Part shown: one piece after another, positions 44,644 to 53,671 of the stretch
Layout: each line of letters begins with the position of its first letter
How positions within the stretch are numbered: the stretch's first letter is position 1
NCBI GenBank assembly: GCA_000597885.1
Contig: CP004371.1
Location: 1,302,001 to 1,366,000, forward strand
Reading direction: 5' to 3'
Source of the DNA: Flammeovirgaceae bacterium 311
GTDB lineage: Bacteria > Bacteroidota > Bacteroidia > Cytophagales > Cyclobacteriaceae
Length of the DNA stretch: 64,000 bases
Program-made: the position numbers and the translations under genes
Notes under the pieces: generated by a model
The model's database searches: none
What the model was told of the DNA's origin: nothing
The model's input: only the letters and a program-made list of their open reading frames with translations

Positions 44644-45117
44644 TTATAAGCTAATGTCCATTATTTCGAATTCCATGGTTCCGGCGGGAGCTTTAACCAC
44701 AGCCGTTTCGCCCAGCTTTTTACCCATCAGCCCCTGCCCGATAGGTGATTTCACTGAAATCTTATTGGACTTCAGGTCTGCCTCCTCTTCAGAAACCAGG
44801 GTATAGGTTACCTTCATGTTGTTCTTTTTGTTGCGGATGGTAACTTTAGACATGATGGCTACCTTAGAGGTATCCAGCTGGCTTTCGTCTATTTCACGGG
44901 CATTGGCTACTACCTGCTCCAGTTTGGATATTTTGAGCTCCAAAAGACCCTGTGCATCCTTGGCTGCATCGTATTCTGCATTTTCACTTAGGTCGCCTTT
45001 ATCGCGTGCTTCTGCAATCTGTCGGGCTATATCGGCACGACCCTTCGTTTTGAGCTCAGTGAGCTCATTCTTCAACCTTTCTAAACCTTCCTTGGTGTAA
45101 TAGGATACCTGTGACAT
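44644..45117 (-). CDS. greA: Transcription elongation factor GreA
   Basis: GreA rescues backtracked RNA polymerase by stimulating transcript cleavage. The 157-aa protein has the N-terminal antiparallel coiled coil (about residues 1-75) with the acidic tip ARDKGDLSENAEYDAAK and the C-terminal FKBP-like domain ending in ISVKSPIGQGLMGKK. The 287 bp upstream to the next divergent gene show no feature I can name with confidence. Confidence 0.96.
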   Translation of the reverse strand: MSQVSYYTKEGLERLKNELTELKTKGRADIARQIAEARDKGDLSENAEYDAAKDAQGLLELKISKLEQVVANAREIDESQLDTSKVAIMSKVTIRNKKNNMKVTYTLVSEEEADLKSNKISVKSPIGQGLMGKKLGETAVVKAPAGTMEFEIMDISL

Positions 45118-45404
45118 ATACAGCTTCTTTTAAAAATAAAAGAACGATCTTGTTTCCAAAACCGTTTCTCCTCTTTATAACAAAATACGTGATTTAACCC
45201 CCCTGAACGAGACATAAACGCGGGTACCGGAGGGTGGACAGCAAAGTTAAGGAAATATAGAGCAAAAGAAAAGTGCTAACGTTCTAAACCTGTTATTTTT
45301 AAAGCCCTCCCTCCTCCTGCCGCAGCCTGTTTAGCATGTAAGTTTCTGGGAAAAGATACAGCAGTATTTATAGTGAAGAATGAGGATATTGCAGTCCTAT
45401 CCCC

Positions 45405-47528
45405 ATGGATCATTTGTTTATATCACTGCAATATAAGTCCTTTATCAGGCACAGTCGTTGCTGCTGCTTTTTGCTGCTGGTTAGCCTGCTGCCGCTGACT
45501 TCTATTGCCCTACAGAAAAATCCAGATCCCGCTGTTCCTGCCGATAGCCTGGAAGTACAGCTCATACTGGCCGAAGAGCCTCAAAAAATGCAGCTGTTGC
45601 TCAGCCTGTCGGAAATATACCTGGAGCGAGATCCGGATATGGCCCTGAACCGCGCCAAACAGGCCCTTACCCTGGCCAGGCGCATCAATGATAAAAGATC
45701 TGAAGCCATAGCACTCAAAAATACGGGAAATGCCCTGCGCTACCTGCTATCAGACTATGAGGCCGCATTGGACTACTGCCATAAAGCACTAAAGATCAGC
45801 GAAGAAGGAGGATTTAAGCTGGAAGAAGCTGAAATACTGCACCTGATTGGCGATATCTACTATGAAGTGGGCAATAGCTACAAAGCCATTGAGCACTATA
45901 TGCAGGCACTTGCTTTATCAGAAAGCCTCTCTCTTTACCCAGTGGCTGTAGATATACTTAATGATATTGGCAGGGTGTATGCAACACTGGGCAACGACCA
46001 GAAAGCCATAGAATATCATAAAAAAGCATTACGCATCAGTAAAACCAATGAGCACGTTCCGGGAGTTGCTTCAAGTAACTACTGGCTTGCTATTACCTAC
46101 ACCCAGGTAGGTAATCTCGACCTGGCGCTTGAAAAGCAACACATTGCTCTGGCGCTTCGCCAGAACATGAAAAACACCGAGGGACAGGCACTTTGTTATT
46201 TAGCCATAGGTAAGGTATATCATCTAAAAACAGATTATGATAAAGCCCTGAAGCAAATTGATAATGCCTATCAGCTCTACGGGCAAATTGGCGATACCTT
46301 TGGCAGGGCATCTGCAATGAACCAGATGGGCGCCATCCTCATCGAAAAAAAGGAATATGAACAAGCCATCAGCCAGCTTAAGCTAGCTTTGCATTTTGGA
46401 GAGCAATTAAATAATAAAAAGATTATCAGGGATAGTTACGAATATCTCTACAACTGCTATGCAGGCCTGCGTGATTACGAGCAGGCCCTGCGCTATAAAG
46501 ATTTGTTTATTGCCATCAGCGATTTTATTTATGGTGAGGAAAGTGAGCGCCGCATGGCCGAGCTGCAAAACCGCTTTGAAATTGAGCAAAAGGAAAGTGA
46601 AATAGCTGTACTTAAAAAAGACCGTCAGCTTAGGGACCTGGCCCTGCAGGAGCAGGCAAACTTCAGAAACTTCCTGATTATCCTGCTGGTGCTCATGTGT
46701 GTGATCATTGCCCTGGTGCTCTACCTTTACCGCAACCACCGCCGCAGCAACCTGCAGCTTAAATCTGTAAACGAACAAATCAACAGCCAGAATGGCGAAT
46801 TGCAGGAGCTGAATGCTACAAAAGATAAATTCTTCTCCATTATCAGCCACGACCTGAAAGGTCCGCTTAATTCCCTTACCTCCTTTGCCGGACTGCTAAT
46901 TAACCATACCGAAGCCCTTAGCAAGGATGAGATTAAAATGCTGGCTACCGACCTGGATAAGTCACTCAAGAACCTGCTCAGCCTGCTGAACAACCTACTG
47001 GAATGGTCGCGCTCACAGACCGGGAACCTTGATATAAAAGCCGAACCCTTTGATGTTCGGGAGTTGGTGTATGCCAATGCTGAGCTGTTGCAGCGCATGG
47101 CCGAGAATAAAGAGATTACCCTGCGCACACGCGTACCCAACAGCCTGACCGGCTTTGCCGACAAAAACCAGATGAACACTGTGCTCCGTAACCTGATCAG
47201 CAACGCGCTGAAGTTTACAGAAAAAGGAGGCAAGGTTGAAGTAGATGTGAATGAATGGAAAGATGCCATTGAAGTGGCTGTACGAGACAGCGGCGTTGGC
47301 ATGAGCAAGGCAGTTCTGGCAAAGCTTTTCAAAATAGAGCATAAATACTCCACCAATGGTACTGCAAATGAAAGTGGTACCGGTTTGGGCTTAATGCTTT
47401 GCAAGGAATTCGTAGAGCGCAGCGGCGGTATGATCAGCGTAGAAAGTGAAGAAGGCAAAGGCAGTACGTTCCGCTTTACAATTCCCAAGCATAAAGGAAC
47501 TGCAGAACCCGTTCTGGCTGCATCCTAA
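45405..47528 (+). CDS. TPR-containing sensor histidine kinase
   Basis: The 707-aa protein has an N-terminal signal/anchor helix (about residues 20-37) and at least seven TPR units (about 55-390) such as EAALDYCHKALKISEE and DQKAIEYHKKALRISK. A coiled segment, a membrane helix (about 423-446), a HisKA domain with phospho-accepting His482 in IISHDLKGPLNSL and a HATPase domain follow (N, G1 and G2 boxes NLISNALKF, VRDSGVGMS, GTGLGLML). The TPR domain is predicted outside the membrane. No response regulator is adjacent. Confidence 0.93.
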   Translation: MDHLFISLQYKSFIRHSRCCCFLLLVSLLPLTSIALQKNPDPAVPADSLEVQLILAEEPQKMQLLLSLSEIYLERDPDMALNRAKQALTLARRINDKRSEAIALKNTGNALRYLLSDYEAALDYCHKALKISEEGGFKLEEAEILHLIGDIYYEVGNSYKAIEHYMQALALSESLSLYPVAVDILNDIGRVYATLGNDQKAIEYHKKALRISKTNEHVPGVASSNYWLAITYTQVGNLDLALEKQHIALALRQNMKNTEGQALCYLAIGKVYHLKTDYDKALKQIDNAYQLYGQIGDTFGRASAMNQMGAILIEKKEYEQAISQLKLALHFGEQLNNKKIIRDSYEYLYNCYAGLRDYEQALRYKDLFIAISDFIYGEESERRMAELQNRFEIEQKESEIAVLKKDRQLRDLALQEQANFRNFLIILLVLMCVIIALVLYLYRNHRRSNLQLKSVNEQINSQNGELQELNATKDKFFSIISHDLKGPLNSLTSFAGLLINHTEALSKDEIKMLATDLDKSLKNLLSLLNNLLEWSRSQTGNLDIKAEPFDVRELVYANAELLQRMAENKEITLRTRVPNSLTGFADKNQMNTVLRNLISNALKFTEKGGKVEVDVNEWKDAIEVAVRDSGVGMSKAVLAKLFKIEHKYSTNGTANESGTGLGLMLCKEFVERSGGMISVESEEGKGSTFRFTIPKHKGTAEPVLAAS

Positions 47529-47836
47529 GAAAAAATAGTTGAGGTCCCCTGCTCCTTTCAACAGTATTATCAGTTAAGCAGTTTTATTATTCTGATACCT
47601 CGGTGTTTCTGCCGGCACCTGTTCCCAACAGGTTGGTAACCTCAAAAAATCTACAACTTTCACCGGTATTCATTGCAGTTTATGCCTTGATGGCTGTGCA
47701 GGTACTGCATCTTCTGCTGATTTTTAATTAAAATCAGGCATATAATTTCCTTAACAAGTGCCTATCGACACCCTTTCTGCTAATGCTTTGAGCCACAGCA
47801 ACGAAGCTTCTTTGCTACTTAAGAATAAATAATAAA

Positions 47837-47852
47837 AATACAATATTGTATT
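47837..47852. promoter_or_regulatory. 16-bp perfect palindrome AATACAATATTGTATT
   Basis: The sequence equals its own reverse complement and lies in the middle of the non-coding region. It could be an operator for a dimeric regulator. AT-rich palindromes arise by chance more easily than GC-rich ones, so this is tentative. Confidence 0.35.
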
Positions 47853-47931
47853 GGTATTGCTAAATTCATAAAGCAGTCATATATTCGCATAGTCAATACA
47901 TACTCCTCCTCTACCTGGCTTGAGTTAAGTT

Positions 47932-47973
47932 CAGCTGGCACGGTGCAACTGGTGCAGTCCAACTGGCGTAAAC
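47932..47973 (+). repeat. Three 14-bp direct repeats with core CARCTGG
   Basis: The units begin CAGCTGGCACGGTG (47932), CAACTGGTGCAGTC (47946) and CAACTGGCGTAAAC (47960). The first 7 bp are nearly constant and the phase is exactly 14 bp. Such iteron-like spacing suggests cooperative protein binding. Confidence 0.5.
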
Positions 47974-48175
47974 ATTAACTCTTCTACCAGATTTCGCACG
48001 ATTACTTAATGAAAGGCAGCCAAAGTTGGGCGCCGGTGAAAAGCTGTGAATTTAGCGCCTAAAGCCGTAATAAATTCATTTTCAGCTATTTATACCAGGT
48101 TGCACCCTCCTTCAGATTCCGGAATTTTTATTTTTTTTCATTAAAATTCTGAATCTGCGTTTTTTTTAGAAACCC

Positions 48176-48214
48176 TTTGGTTGTCTTCAAGTTAAGTTAA
48201 GAGTTGCACAACTC
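48176..48214 (+). promoter_or_regulatory. Promoter-like TTTG/TAAGAGTTG with overlapping palindrome GAGTTG-CA-CAACTC
   Basis: TTTG (48176-48179) is 18 bp from TAAGAGTTG (48198-48206), one base longer than a consensus -7 box. The spaced palindrome at 48201-48214 covers the -7 region and the expected start site, an arrangement typical of repression by a dimeric regulator. Confidence 0.4.
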
Positions 48215-48280
48215 CCATAATGGCTATCAGCTAACGTTATAGCTGTGCCATTACCAGCCACTAACTAATAGATGCGACGT

Positions 48281-48823
48281 ATGGAACAAACTGTATATAC
48301 ACCGGAGGTATGGAAAGAGGTTGATTTTCAAACCAACCTGGAGCACGCTAAATACGAGGTTTCTACCCATGGAAGGGTAAAAAGCTATGCTATCGACAAA
48401 AAATCAGGAAGAATTATCAGAGGAGGTAATGTGGGGGGCTATAAATCCATCACCGTAAAATTTGGCGGTAAAATTGTCCGTCAGTTTTATGTACACAGAC
48501 TGGTAGCAGAAACATTCCTGAATAAAGCTTCAAATGATCAATATTATGTAATTCACCTTGACTACGACAAGGAGAACAATCACACATCTAATTTGATGTG
48601 GGCAACGGAAGAAGAACTGGTGGCCCACAACAACAAAAATCCAGAAGTAATCCGTAGCCGTACCACCGGCTATAAGCTTACTGAGCCTGATGTGCGCATC
48701 ATTAAAAAACTGCTGAAGTCTGAAAAGACCAGACTAAGCATGATCGCAAAACGCTTTGGTATTACCCATACCCAGCTAAACAGGATCCGAAGCGGAGAAA
48801 ACTGGGGTCACGTAACCATCTGA
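48281..48823 (+). CDS. NUMOD4/HNH homing-endonuclease-like protein with C-terminal HTH
   Basis: From ATG 48281 the 180-aa protein begins METQ-like (MEQTVYTPEVWKEV) with a NUMOD4 motif (W...YEVSTHGRVKSY). An HNH-type core follows: VHRLVAETFLN, VIHLDYDKENNHTSNLMWAT. The C-terminal helix-turn-helix is MIAKRFGITHTQLNRIRSG. In homing nucleases the second HNH His is followed by Asp or Asn (HIDxNxxNN); here HLDYDKENNH is close to that. No intron or intein is present. The gene ends 4 bp before a histidine kinase gene that begins with GTG, so they are co-expressed. It may be a domesticated DNA-binding protein. Confidence 0.82.
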   Translation: MEQTVYTPEVWKEVDFQTNLEHAKYEVSTHGRVKSYAIDKKSGRIIRGGNVGGYKSITVKFGGKIVRQFYVHRLVAETFLNKASNDQYYVIHLDYDKENNHTSNLMWATEEELVAHNNKNPEVIRSRTTGYKLTEPDVRIIKKLLKSEKTRLSMIAKRFGITHTQLNRIRSGENWGHVTI

Positions 48824-48827
48824 TCCA

Positions 48828-50255
48828 GTGAAAAATTCAGCATCTGACTCTACACCCGATAAGCTCGCAAAGCGCTTATCGGGTTATGAGCTGCTGCAGG
48901 ATGTTCCACAGGAGCAGCTGCTTTGGCTGACTCGTACTGCTACCGTGCGTAAGCTGAAAGCCGGAGAGAAACTCTTCAGGAAAGATGACCCTATAGACTT
49001 TTTGTTTCTGGTGCTCAGTGGTAAAATTCAGTTTAAACTGGAGCAAAAAGGGGAATATCGCATCATCAACGAGCTAATCGAAGGTGACATTAGCGGTGCG
49101 CTCCCCTATTCCCGCGCTAAAAATGCAATGGCTCTGGGCGAAGCCAAGGGTGCTACAGAGGTGCTGCAGCTCTCAAAAGACCATTTCAGGGAAATGATTC
49201 ATGAGCAGCCAGAACTAACAGAGGCGCTGGTGCATGTAATGGCCTCCCGTATTCGTGATTTTACCACAGAACAGCAGCAAACCGAGAAAATGGCTTCTCT
49301 GGGGCGTTTATCGGCCGGTTTGCACCATGAGCTAAACAACCCTGCCGCCGCAGCATTACGCGCTTCAACCGAGCTTAAGGAACAGCTAAGCATGGTGCCC
49401 GAAAAGTTTAAAGCTATTATGCTGCTGCGCTTGAGTCCGGAACAGGTAGATCAGATTATGAAGATTGTTTTTTCCCCTGCAAAAAAAGAAAAATCAAAAT
49501 CAAAGCTAAGCCTGATGGAACGCTCCGAAGGCGAAGATCAGCTAGCCGAATGGCTGGAGCAACGGGGTATAGACAATGCTTATGCAATTGTCGAAGTCTT
49601 TGCAGAAAAAAATATTAAAAAAGAGGTGTTGCAGCAGCTCGAAGAAATATGTGGTGAAGACCAGGTAGGTGCTGTTACAGAATGGATTTACAATGTATTG
49701 ATTACTGAAAAACTTGTATCTGATATACAGGAAAGCACCCGTCGGATTTCTGGGCTGGTAAGTGCAGTTAAAAGTTACTCTCACATGGACCAGGGCCTGG
49801 AGCGTGAGCGTACCGACCTGGAAGAGAACATACGTAGCACACTGGTGATGCTTAATTCTAAAATTAAAAAGAAGAAGATAGCCGTAAACCTGGAAGGACC
49901 GGACAACCTGGTTCAGCCCTGTGTTTACATAGGTGAACTAAACCAGGTGTGGACTAACCTGATCGATAACGCCATTGATGCCGTGGAGGAAGGTGGCCGC
50001 CTTGATATTCAGTTGCAGCAGAAAGAACAGGATATTGAAGTAAGCATTATTGACAATGGCAGTGGTATTTCGGAAGGTGTGCTGGGCAGAATTTTCGACC
50101 CCTTTTTTACCACCAAGGCTATGGGGGATGGTTCCGGCATGGGACTTGACATATCAAAGAAAATCATAGAACAGCATGGAGGTACCATAGAGGTAGAATC
50201 CAAACCTGGCAGAACTGTTTTTAGGGTAACCCTGCCGGAGAATCCTCAAACCTGA
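48828..50255 (+). CDS. Cyclic-nucleotide-binding-domain histidine kinase
   Basis: The 475-aa protein has an N-terminal cNMP-binding/CRP-like domain (about residues 15-140) and an unusual HisKA region with His166-His167 in LHHELNNPAAAAL. A long helical middle with a Lys-rich stretch (about 225-240) and a HATPase domain follow (NLIDNAIDAVEEGG, DNGSGISEG, GSGMGLDI). There is no membrane helix, so it is a soluble kinase. The pairing of a CRP-type sensor and a kinase in one protein, translated 4 bp after a NUMOD4-HNH gene, is notable. No response regulator follows. The start codon is GTG. Confidence 0.9.
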   Translation: MKNSASDSTPDKLAKRLSGYELLQDVPQEQLLWLTRTATVRKLKAGEKLFRKDDPIDFLFLVLSGKIQFKLEQKGEYRIINELIEGDISGALPYSRAKNAMALGEAKGATEVLQLSKDHFREMIHEQPELTEALVHVMASRIRDFTTEQQQTEKMASLGRLSAGLHHELNNPAAAALRASTELKEQLSMVPEKFKAIMLLRLSPEQVDQIMKIVFSPAKKEKSKSKLSLMERSEGEDQLAEWLEQRGIDNAYAIVEVFAEKNIKKEVLQQLEEICGEDQVGAVTEWIYNVLITEKLVSDIQESTRRISGLVSAVKSYSHMDQGLERERTDLEENIRSTLVMLNSKIKKKKIAVNLEGPDNLVQPCVYIGELNQVWTNLIDNAIDAVEEGGRLDIQLQQKEQDIEVSIIDNGSGISEGVLGRIFDPFFTTKAMGDGSGMGLDISKKIIEQHGGTIEVESKPGRTVFRVTLPENPQT

Positions 50256-50275
50256 ATCCTATTCCTTACTTGTCT

Positions 50276-51118
50276 TTACTTGCCTACCAGTTCTGGGGTT
50301 TGCTCCCTTATCTGCTGCTCCAGTTCCGGATCAAGCAGGGTGAGGTACAGGGTACGTGCCTGCTGTAATTGCTCAACGGTTAAACCTACCGCATTTCTTA
50401 AATCGGCCTTGTAGAGGTTTGCACCTGTTAAATCTGCACCTGTCATATAGGCCCCATTGAGGCTGGCTTCCATCAGAAAGGCGCCACGCATATCTGCTTT
50501 GATCAGGTATGCTTTATCCAGAATAGTTTTGATGAGGAAAGAATCCTTGAAATTGGTACCACTCGCGTAAGCGCCGGTTAAATCGGCCTGGTTGAGGGTG
50601 GAGTTTTCAAAATTTGTCTGGTTAAGCCGGGCATTGCTTAGGTTACACTCCAGCAGCGAGGAGGTGCTTATGTCGGCAGAGTTCAGGTTAGAATTGCTAA
50701 GGTTGGTATAATTCAGGTTGGTGCGGGTCAGGTAACAGTTTACCAGGTTAATGTTATAGATCTTGTGCTGGTTCAGGCGCTTGATGTTACCCACCGTACG
50801 AAAGGCTGCTTCTTCACTTTTCCAGAGACGGAAGTCATCGATCTCATCTTTATATGTTTTGATCCGCAATCGCTCCTCTCCGCTTTTGTTAAGCCATAGG
50901 ATAAGGATACCAATAATGGCAATGTCGAAGATCATGCCATGGGCTTCGGCCAGTACCTGTATGTAAATCTCTTCGAAATTTGTGAGATAATAAGGCATGC
51001 TCAGGCCGAGCACCACTACAGTTACCAGCAGCAAAACCAAAAAAGAAGTGAGCACCGGCTTCTCAATCACTCCCAGAAAAAACTGCTGTGCTTTCGTAAA
51101 AAAGCCTTTTTTCTTCAT
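50276..51118 (-). CDS. Membrane-anchored pentapeptide-repeat protein
   Basis: The 280-aa protein has two N-terminal membrane helices (about residues 18-40 and 55-75), a short linker (about 76-115) and then pentapeptide repeats of A(D/N)LXX type (about 120-245), for example TNLNYTNLSNSNLNSADIS and GADLTGANLYKADLRNA. The repeats form a right-handed square beta-helix. The C-terminus is a short helix. The function is unknown. The gene is convergent with the histidine kinase, 20 bp away. Confidence 0.88.
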   Translation of the reverse strand: MKKKGFFTKAQQFFLGVIEKPVLTSFLVLLLVTVVVLGLSMPYYLTNFEEIYIQVLAEAHGMIFDIAIIGILILWLNKSGEERLRIKTYKDEIDDFRLWKSEEAAFRTVGNIKRLNQHKIYNINLVNCYLTRTNLNYTNLSNSNLNSADISTSSLLECNLSNARLNQTNFENSTLNQADLTGAYASGTNFKDSFLIKTILDKAYLIKADMRGAFLMEASLNGAYMTGADLTGANLYKADLRNAVGLTVEQLQQARTLYLTLLDPELEQQIREQTPELVGK

Positions 51119-51151
51119 ACTAAATAGTTTTCTTACTTTTTGAAAAGTGTA

Positions 51152-52105
51152 TCAACTAATCCTCGAATAAACATCCTTTAGTTTTCTGACCAACACCTGG
51201 TTTATCTTTTTGTAGGATTCGTGCGTCCAGCCTGCTACATGAGGGCTCAGCAGCACGTTGTCATTAGTAATAAGATAGCTAAAATTATCCTGTTGCAAAG
51301 GGCTAAGCTGGTGCAACTTTTCGTTTTCTAATACATCGAGTGCCGCAGCTTTTACTTTGCCTGATTTCAGAGCCTGCGCCAGATCCTGCAGTGGGATGAT
51401 CTCCCCACGGGCAGTATTGATCAGATAAATATTTTTCTTGAAGGCCTCCAGGTAGGCTGTATTGACCAGACCCCTGTTTTGCTGGTTAAGCGGAATATGA
51501 AAGCTCACCACATCTGCCTCCTCCTGTAGTTTTTCCAGGCTTACTTCTTCTACCAGCTCACTGCCAAAGCCTTTTCTACCATTATCATAGGCTATGATGC
51601 GGCACCCAAAACCTGTCAGTCGTCGGGCAAAGGCCTGGCCCATATAGCCAAAGCCAACAATGCCCACTGTCATCTCTCCAAGCTCAACTCCTCTGTTTTC
51701 TTCGCGCAGCCACTGTTTTTGCCGCACCTGCCTGTCTGCCTTTGTTAAGTTGTTAAAAAGGCAAAGCAGCATTCCAACAGCATGCTCCGCCACCGCATCC
51801 CGATTTCCCTCCGAGGCATGCACCAGCTGGATATTTCTCCTGCTCACAGCTTCCAGGTCTATCAGGTCGAGCCCTGCTCCTGCCCTGCCGATCACTTTCA
51901 GGCTATCTGCCTGTGCCAGCACCTCAGCAGTAACTTTCAGCTTGCTGCGCAAAAAAAGCACCTCATAGCCTGCCAGCAAAGCAGGTACTTCCTTAGCGCT
52001 TACGGTGGGCTTATAATGCGGTTCAAATCCAGTTTCCTCCAGCAGAGGGATAATGCTCTCATGCATATCATCTATGATGAGCACCTTTGGCTTCGTCTGA
52101 TTCAT
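51152..52105 (-). CDS. D-isomer-specific 2-hydroxyacid dehydrogenase (phosphoglycerate dehydrogenase-like)
   Basis: The 317-aa protein has the split substrate domain and Rossmann domain of this family. The NAD loop is VGIVGFGYMGQAFARRL. The catalytic Arg is in NTARGEII, the Glu in LDVLENEKLHQ and the His in LSPHVAGWTHES. It resembles SerA but lacks the ACT domain, so the exact substrate is uncertain. The ATG (52103-52105) is preceded within 16 bp by an octamer array of the inverted-repeat element described at 52121-52299. Confidence 0.87.
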   Translation of the reverse strand: MNQTKPKVLIIDDMHESIIPLLEETGFEPHYKPTVSAKEVPALLAGYEVLFLRSKLKVTAEVLAQADSLKVIGRAGAGLDLIDLEAVSRRNIQLVHASEGNRDAVAEHAVGMLLCLFNNLTKADRQVRQKQWLREENRGVELGEMTVGIVGFGYMGQAFARRLTGFGCRIIAYDNGRKGFGSELVEEVSLEKLQEEADVVSFHIPLNQQNRGLVNTAYLEAFKKNIYLINTARGEIIPLQDLAQALKSGKVKAAALDVLENEKLHQLSPLQQDNFSYLITNDNVLLSPHVAGWTHESYKKINQVLVRKLKDVYSRIS

Positions 52106-52120
52106 GAGGTAAAAATAGGG

Positions 52121-52299
52121 AATGTGCTAATTAGTTGATAAGCTAATGTACTAATTAGTGCACCGGCTTGCGCTAGATTGACCATTACCTACCACCACCA
52201 CGTCGATGCATGCATTACGCCGGGACGCGCAGTCTACAGGGGCTGCTGCACGAAATAAACTGCAAAAATCAGTCTACCCCAGCGAGAAATTAGCACATT
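52121..52299. repeat. Inverted octamer element (TTAGCACA x5 / TGTGCTAA) between mgtE and the dehydrogenase
   Basis: AATGTGCTAATT (52121-52132) and AATTAGCACATT (52288-52299) are exact 12-bp inverted repeats. The left arm continues as five degenerate 8-bp units (TGTGCTAA, TTAGTTGA, TAAGCTAA, TGTACTAA, TTAGTGCA; 52123-52162); the right arm has one unit. The centre (52163-52287) is unique and contains CAGTCTACaGGGG and CAGTCTACCCC. Read on the minus strand, the order is mgtE stop (inside the short arm), centre, long arm, then 15 bp to the dehydrogenase ATG. Confidence 0.75.
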
Positions 52300-53671
52300 A
52301 TATATTGTACAGCAAATGCGCTACTGTAAAGTAGACCCCAAGGCCTAAAAGGTCGTTGGCGGTGGTGATAAAGGGACCGGAGGCAAGGGCGGGGTTGATG
52401 TTGAATTTATCCAGCACCAGCGGTGTAACGGTGCCTGTAAAAGATGCTAGCAGTACTACATTGAATAAGGCAATGGAAACCACCATTACCAGCTTGGCTT
52501 CATAACCCATAATGGTAACGACCAATAATAAGAAAGCAGCCAGCAGCAAGCCATTCAATACGGCCACCAGCAATACCTTGAGCAGCCTTTTACCCACACT
52601 CTCACTGAAAACAGAGGGATTGGCAAGACTTTGCAGGATTATACTGCTGGATTGGATGCCCACATTTCCGCCAGTGGCCGTTACCAGTGGCATAAAAAAG
52701 GCAAGGGCTGGTATTACTTCAATATCCTTCTCAAAATTACCCAGGAAGGTAGCTGCCAGTAAACCACCCGTCATGCCAATGAGCAGCCAGGGCAGGCGGG
52801 CACGGCTTATGCGCCATACTGAGTCGGTCTCTTCCACATCTTCGGAGATACCACTCATCAGCTGGCGTTCTTCTTCGGCCAGTTCGGTGATCACATCCAC
52901 CACGTCGTCGATGGTAATGCGACCCACCAGCTTGTTCTGCACGTTTACCACCGGCACAGCATCCAGGTCATACTTACGCATTACCTGGGCTACCTCCTCC
53001 TCATCCATGAAGGTTTGCACGGAGATCACATCAGAATCATAGAGGTCTGCAATTTTGGTACCTGCCCGGGCCAGCAGCATGCGCTTCAGCGATACCTTAC
53101 CCAGCAGAATATCATCATCATTTACCACATAGACCGAATAGATCTTGCTTACGTTCTCGGCCTGGCGACGGATTTCTTCGATGGTCTGCGTTACCGTCCA
53201 GTTAATGTTTGCCTTGATGAGCTCCTTGGCCATAAGGCCGCCGGCAACATCCTCCTCGTAATGCAGCAGGTCTACTATGTACTTGCTTTGCTCCCGGTCG
53301 GTGAGGCGCGCAATTACCTCCTCGCGGCGGCGCACGGGCTGTTCGTTCAGGATATCCACGGCATCGTCGGAGTCCATCTCCTCGATGTAGGGCACCAGCT
53401 CTTCGGCCTCAAAGTTTTTCACAAAATCCCGGCGCATATCTTCATCCAGCTCGGTGAGCACACCGGCACCCTTCTCTACAGGCAGCAGGTTAAACACATA
53501 TTTGCAGTCAAGCGTATCAAGCTCATAAAGAATGGCACTGATATCTGCAGAATTTACATTTTCCAGGCTTTGCTGGATAAATTCTGAATCGCCGTTCTCT
53601 ACTGCCTGTTCAATGCGGTCTAAAAACTCTTTTGTGAGTTCAAATTGTGTTATTTCTGCCTGCTGTTCCAC
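52298..53671 (-). CDS. mgtE: Magnesium transporter MgtE
   Basis: The 457-aa protein has the family order: cytoplasmic N domain of helical repeats (about residues 15-135, including EEMDSDDAVDILNEQP), two CBS domains (about 140-265) that sense Mg2+, a connecting helix, and five membrane helices (about 290-457). The pore motif region is PLVTATGGNVGIQSSSII. The start codon is GTG at 53671. The stop codon of rsmA touches it, so the two are coupled. The C-terminal codons overlap the inverted-repeat element by one stop codon. Confidence 0.95.
   Translation of the reverse strand: MEQQAEITQFELTKEFLDRIEQAVENGDSEFIQQSLENVNSADISAILYELDTLDCKYVFNLLPVEKGAGVLTELDEDMRRDFVKNFEAEELVPYIEEMDSDDAVDILNEQPVRRREEVIARLTDREQSKYIVDLLHYEEDVAGGLMAKELIKANINWTVTQTIEEIRRQAENVSKIYSVYVVNDDDILLGKVSLKRMLLARAGTKIADLYDSDVISVQTFMDEEEVAQVMRKYDLDAVPVVNVQNKLVGRITIDDVVDVITELAEEERQLMSGISEDVEETDSVWRISRARLPWLLIGMTGGLLAATFLGNFEKDIEVIPALAFFMPLVTATGGNVGIQSSSIILQSLANPSVFSESVGKRLLKVLLVAVLNGLLLAAFLLLVVTIMGYEAKLVMVVSIALFNVVLLASFTGTVTPLVLDKFNINPALASGPFITTANDLLGLGVYFTVAHLLYNI

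Larger units (their letters stand above)
47529..48280. other. 0.75-kb non-coding region with several dyads and direct repeats
   Basis: No ORF with coding character occurs on either strand. It contains a stem CTGATTTT/AAAATCAG (47717-47737, no T-tract) and a 16-bp perfect palindrome (47837-47852). It also has three 14-bp-phased repeats (47932-47973) and a spaced palindrome close to the next gene (48201-48214). The length and density of symmetry elements are unusual for this compact window and suggest regulation of, or an RNA upstream of, the NUMOD4-HNH gene. Confidence 0.55.
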
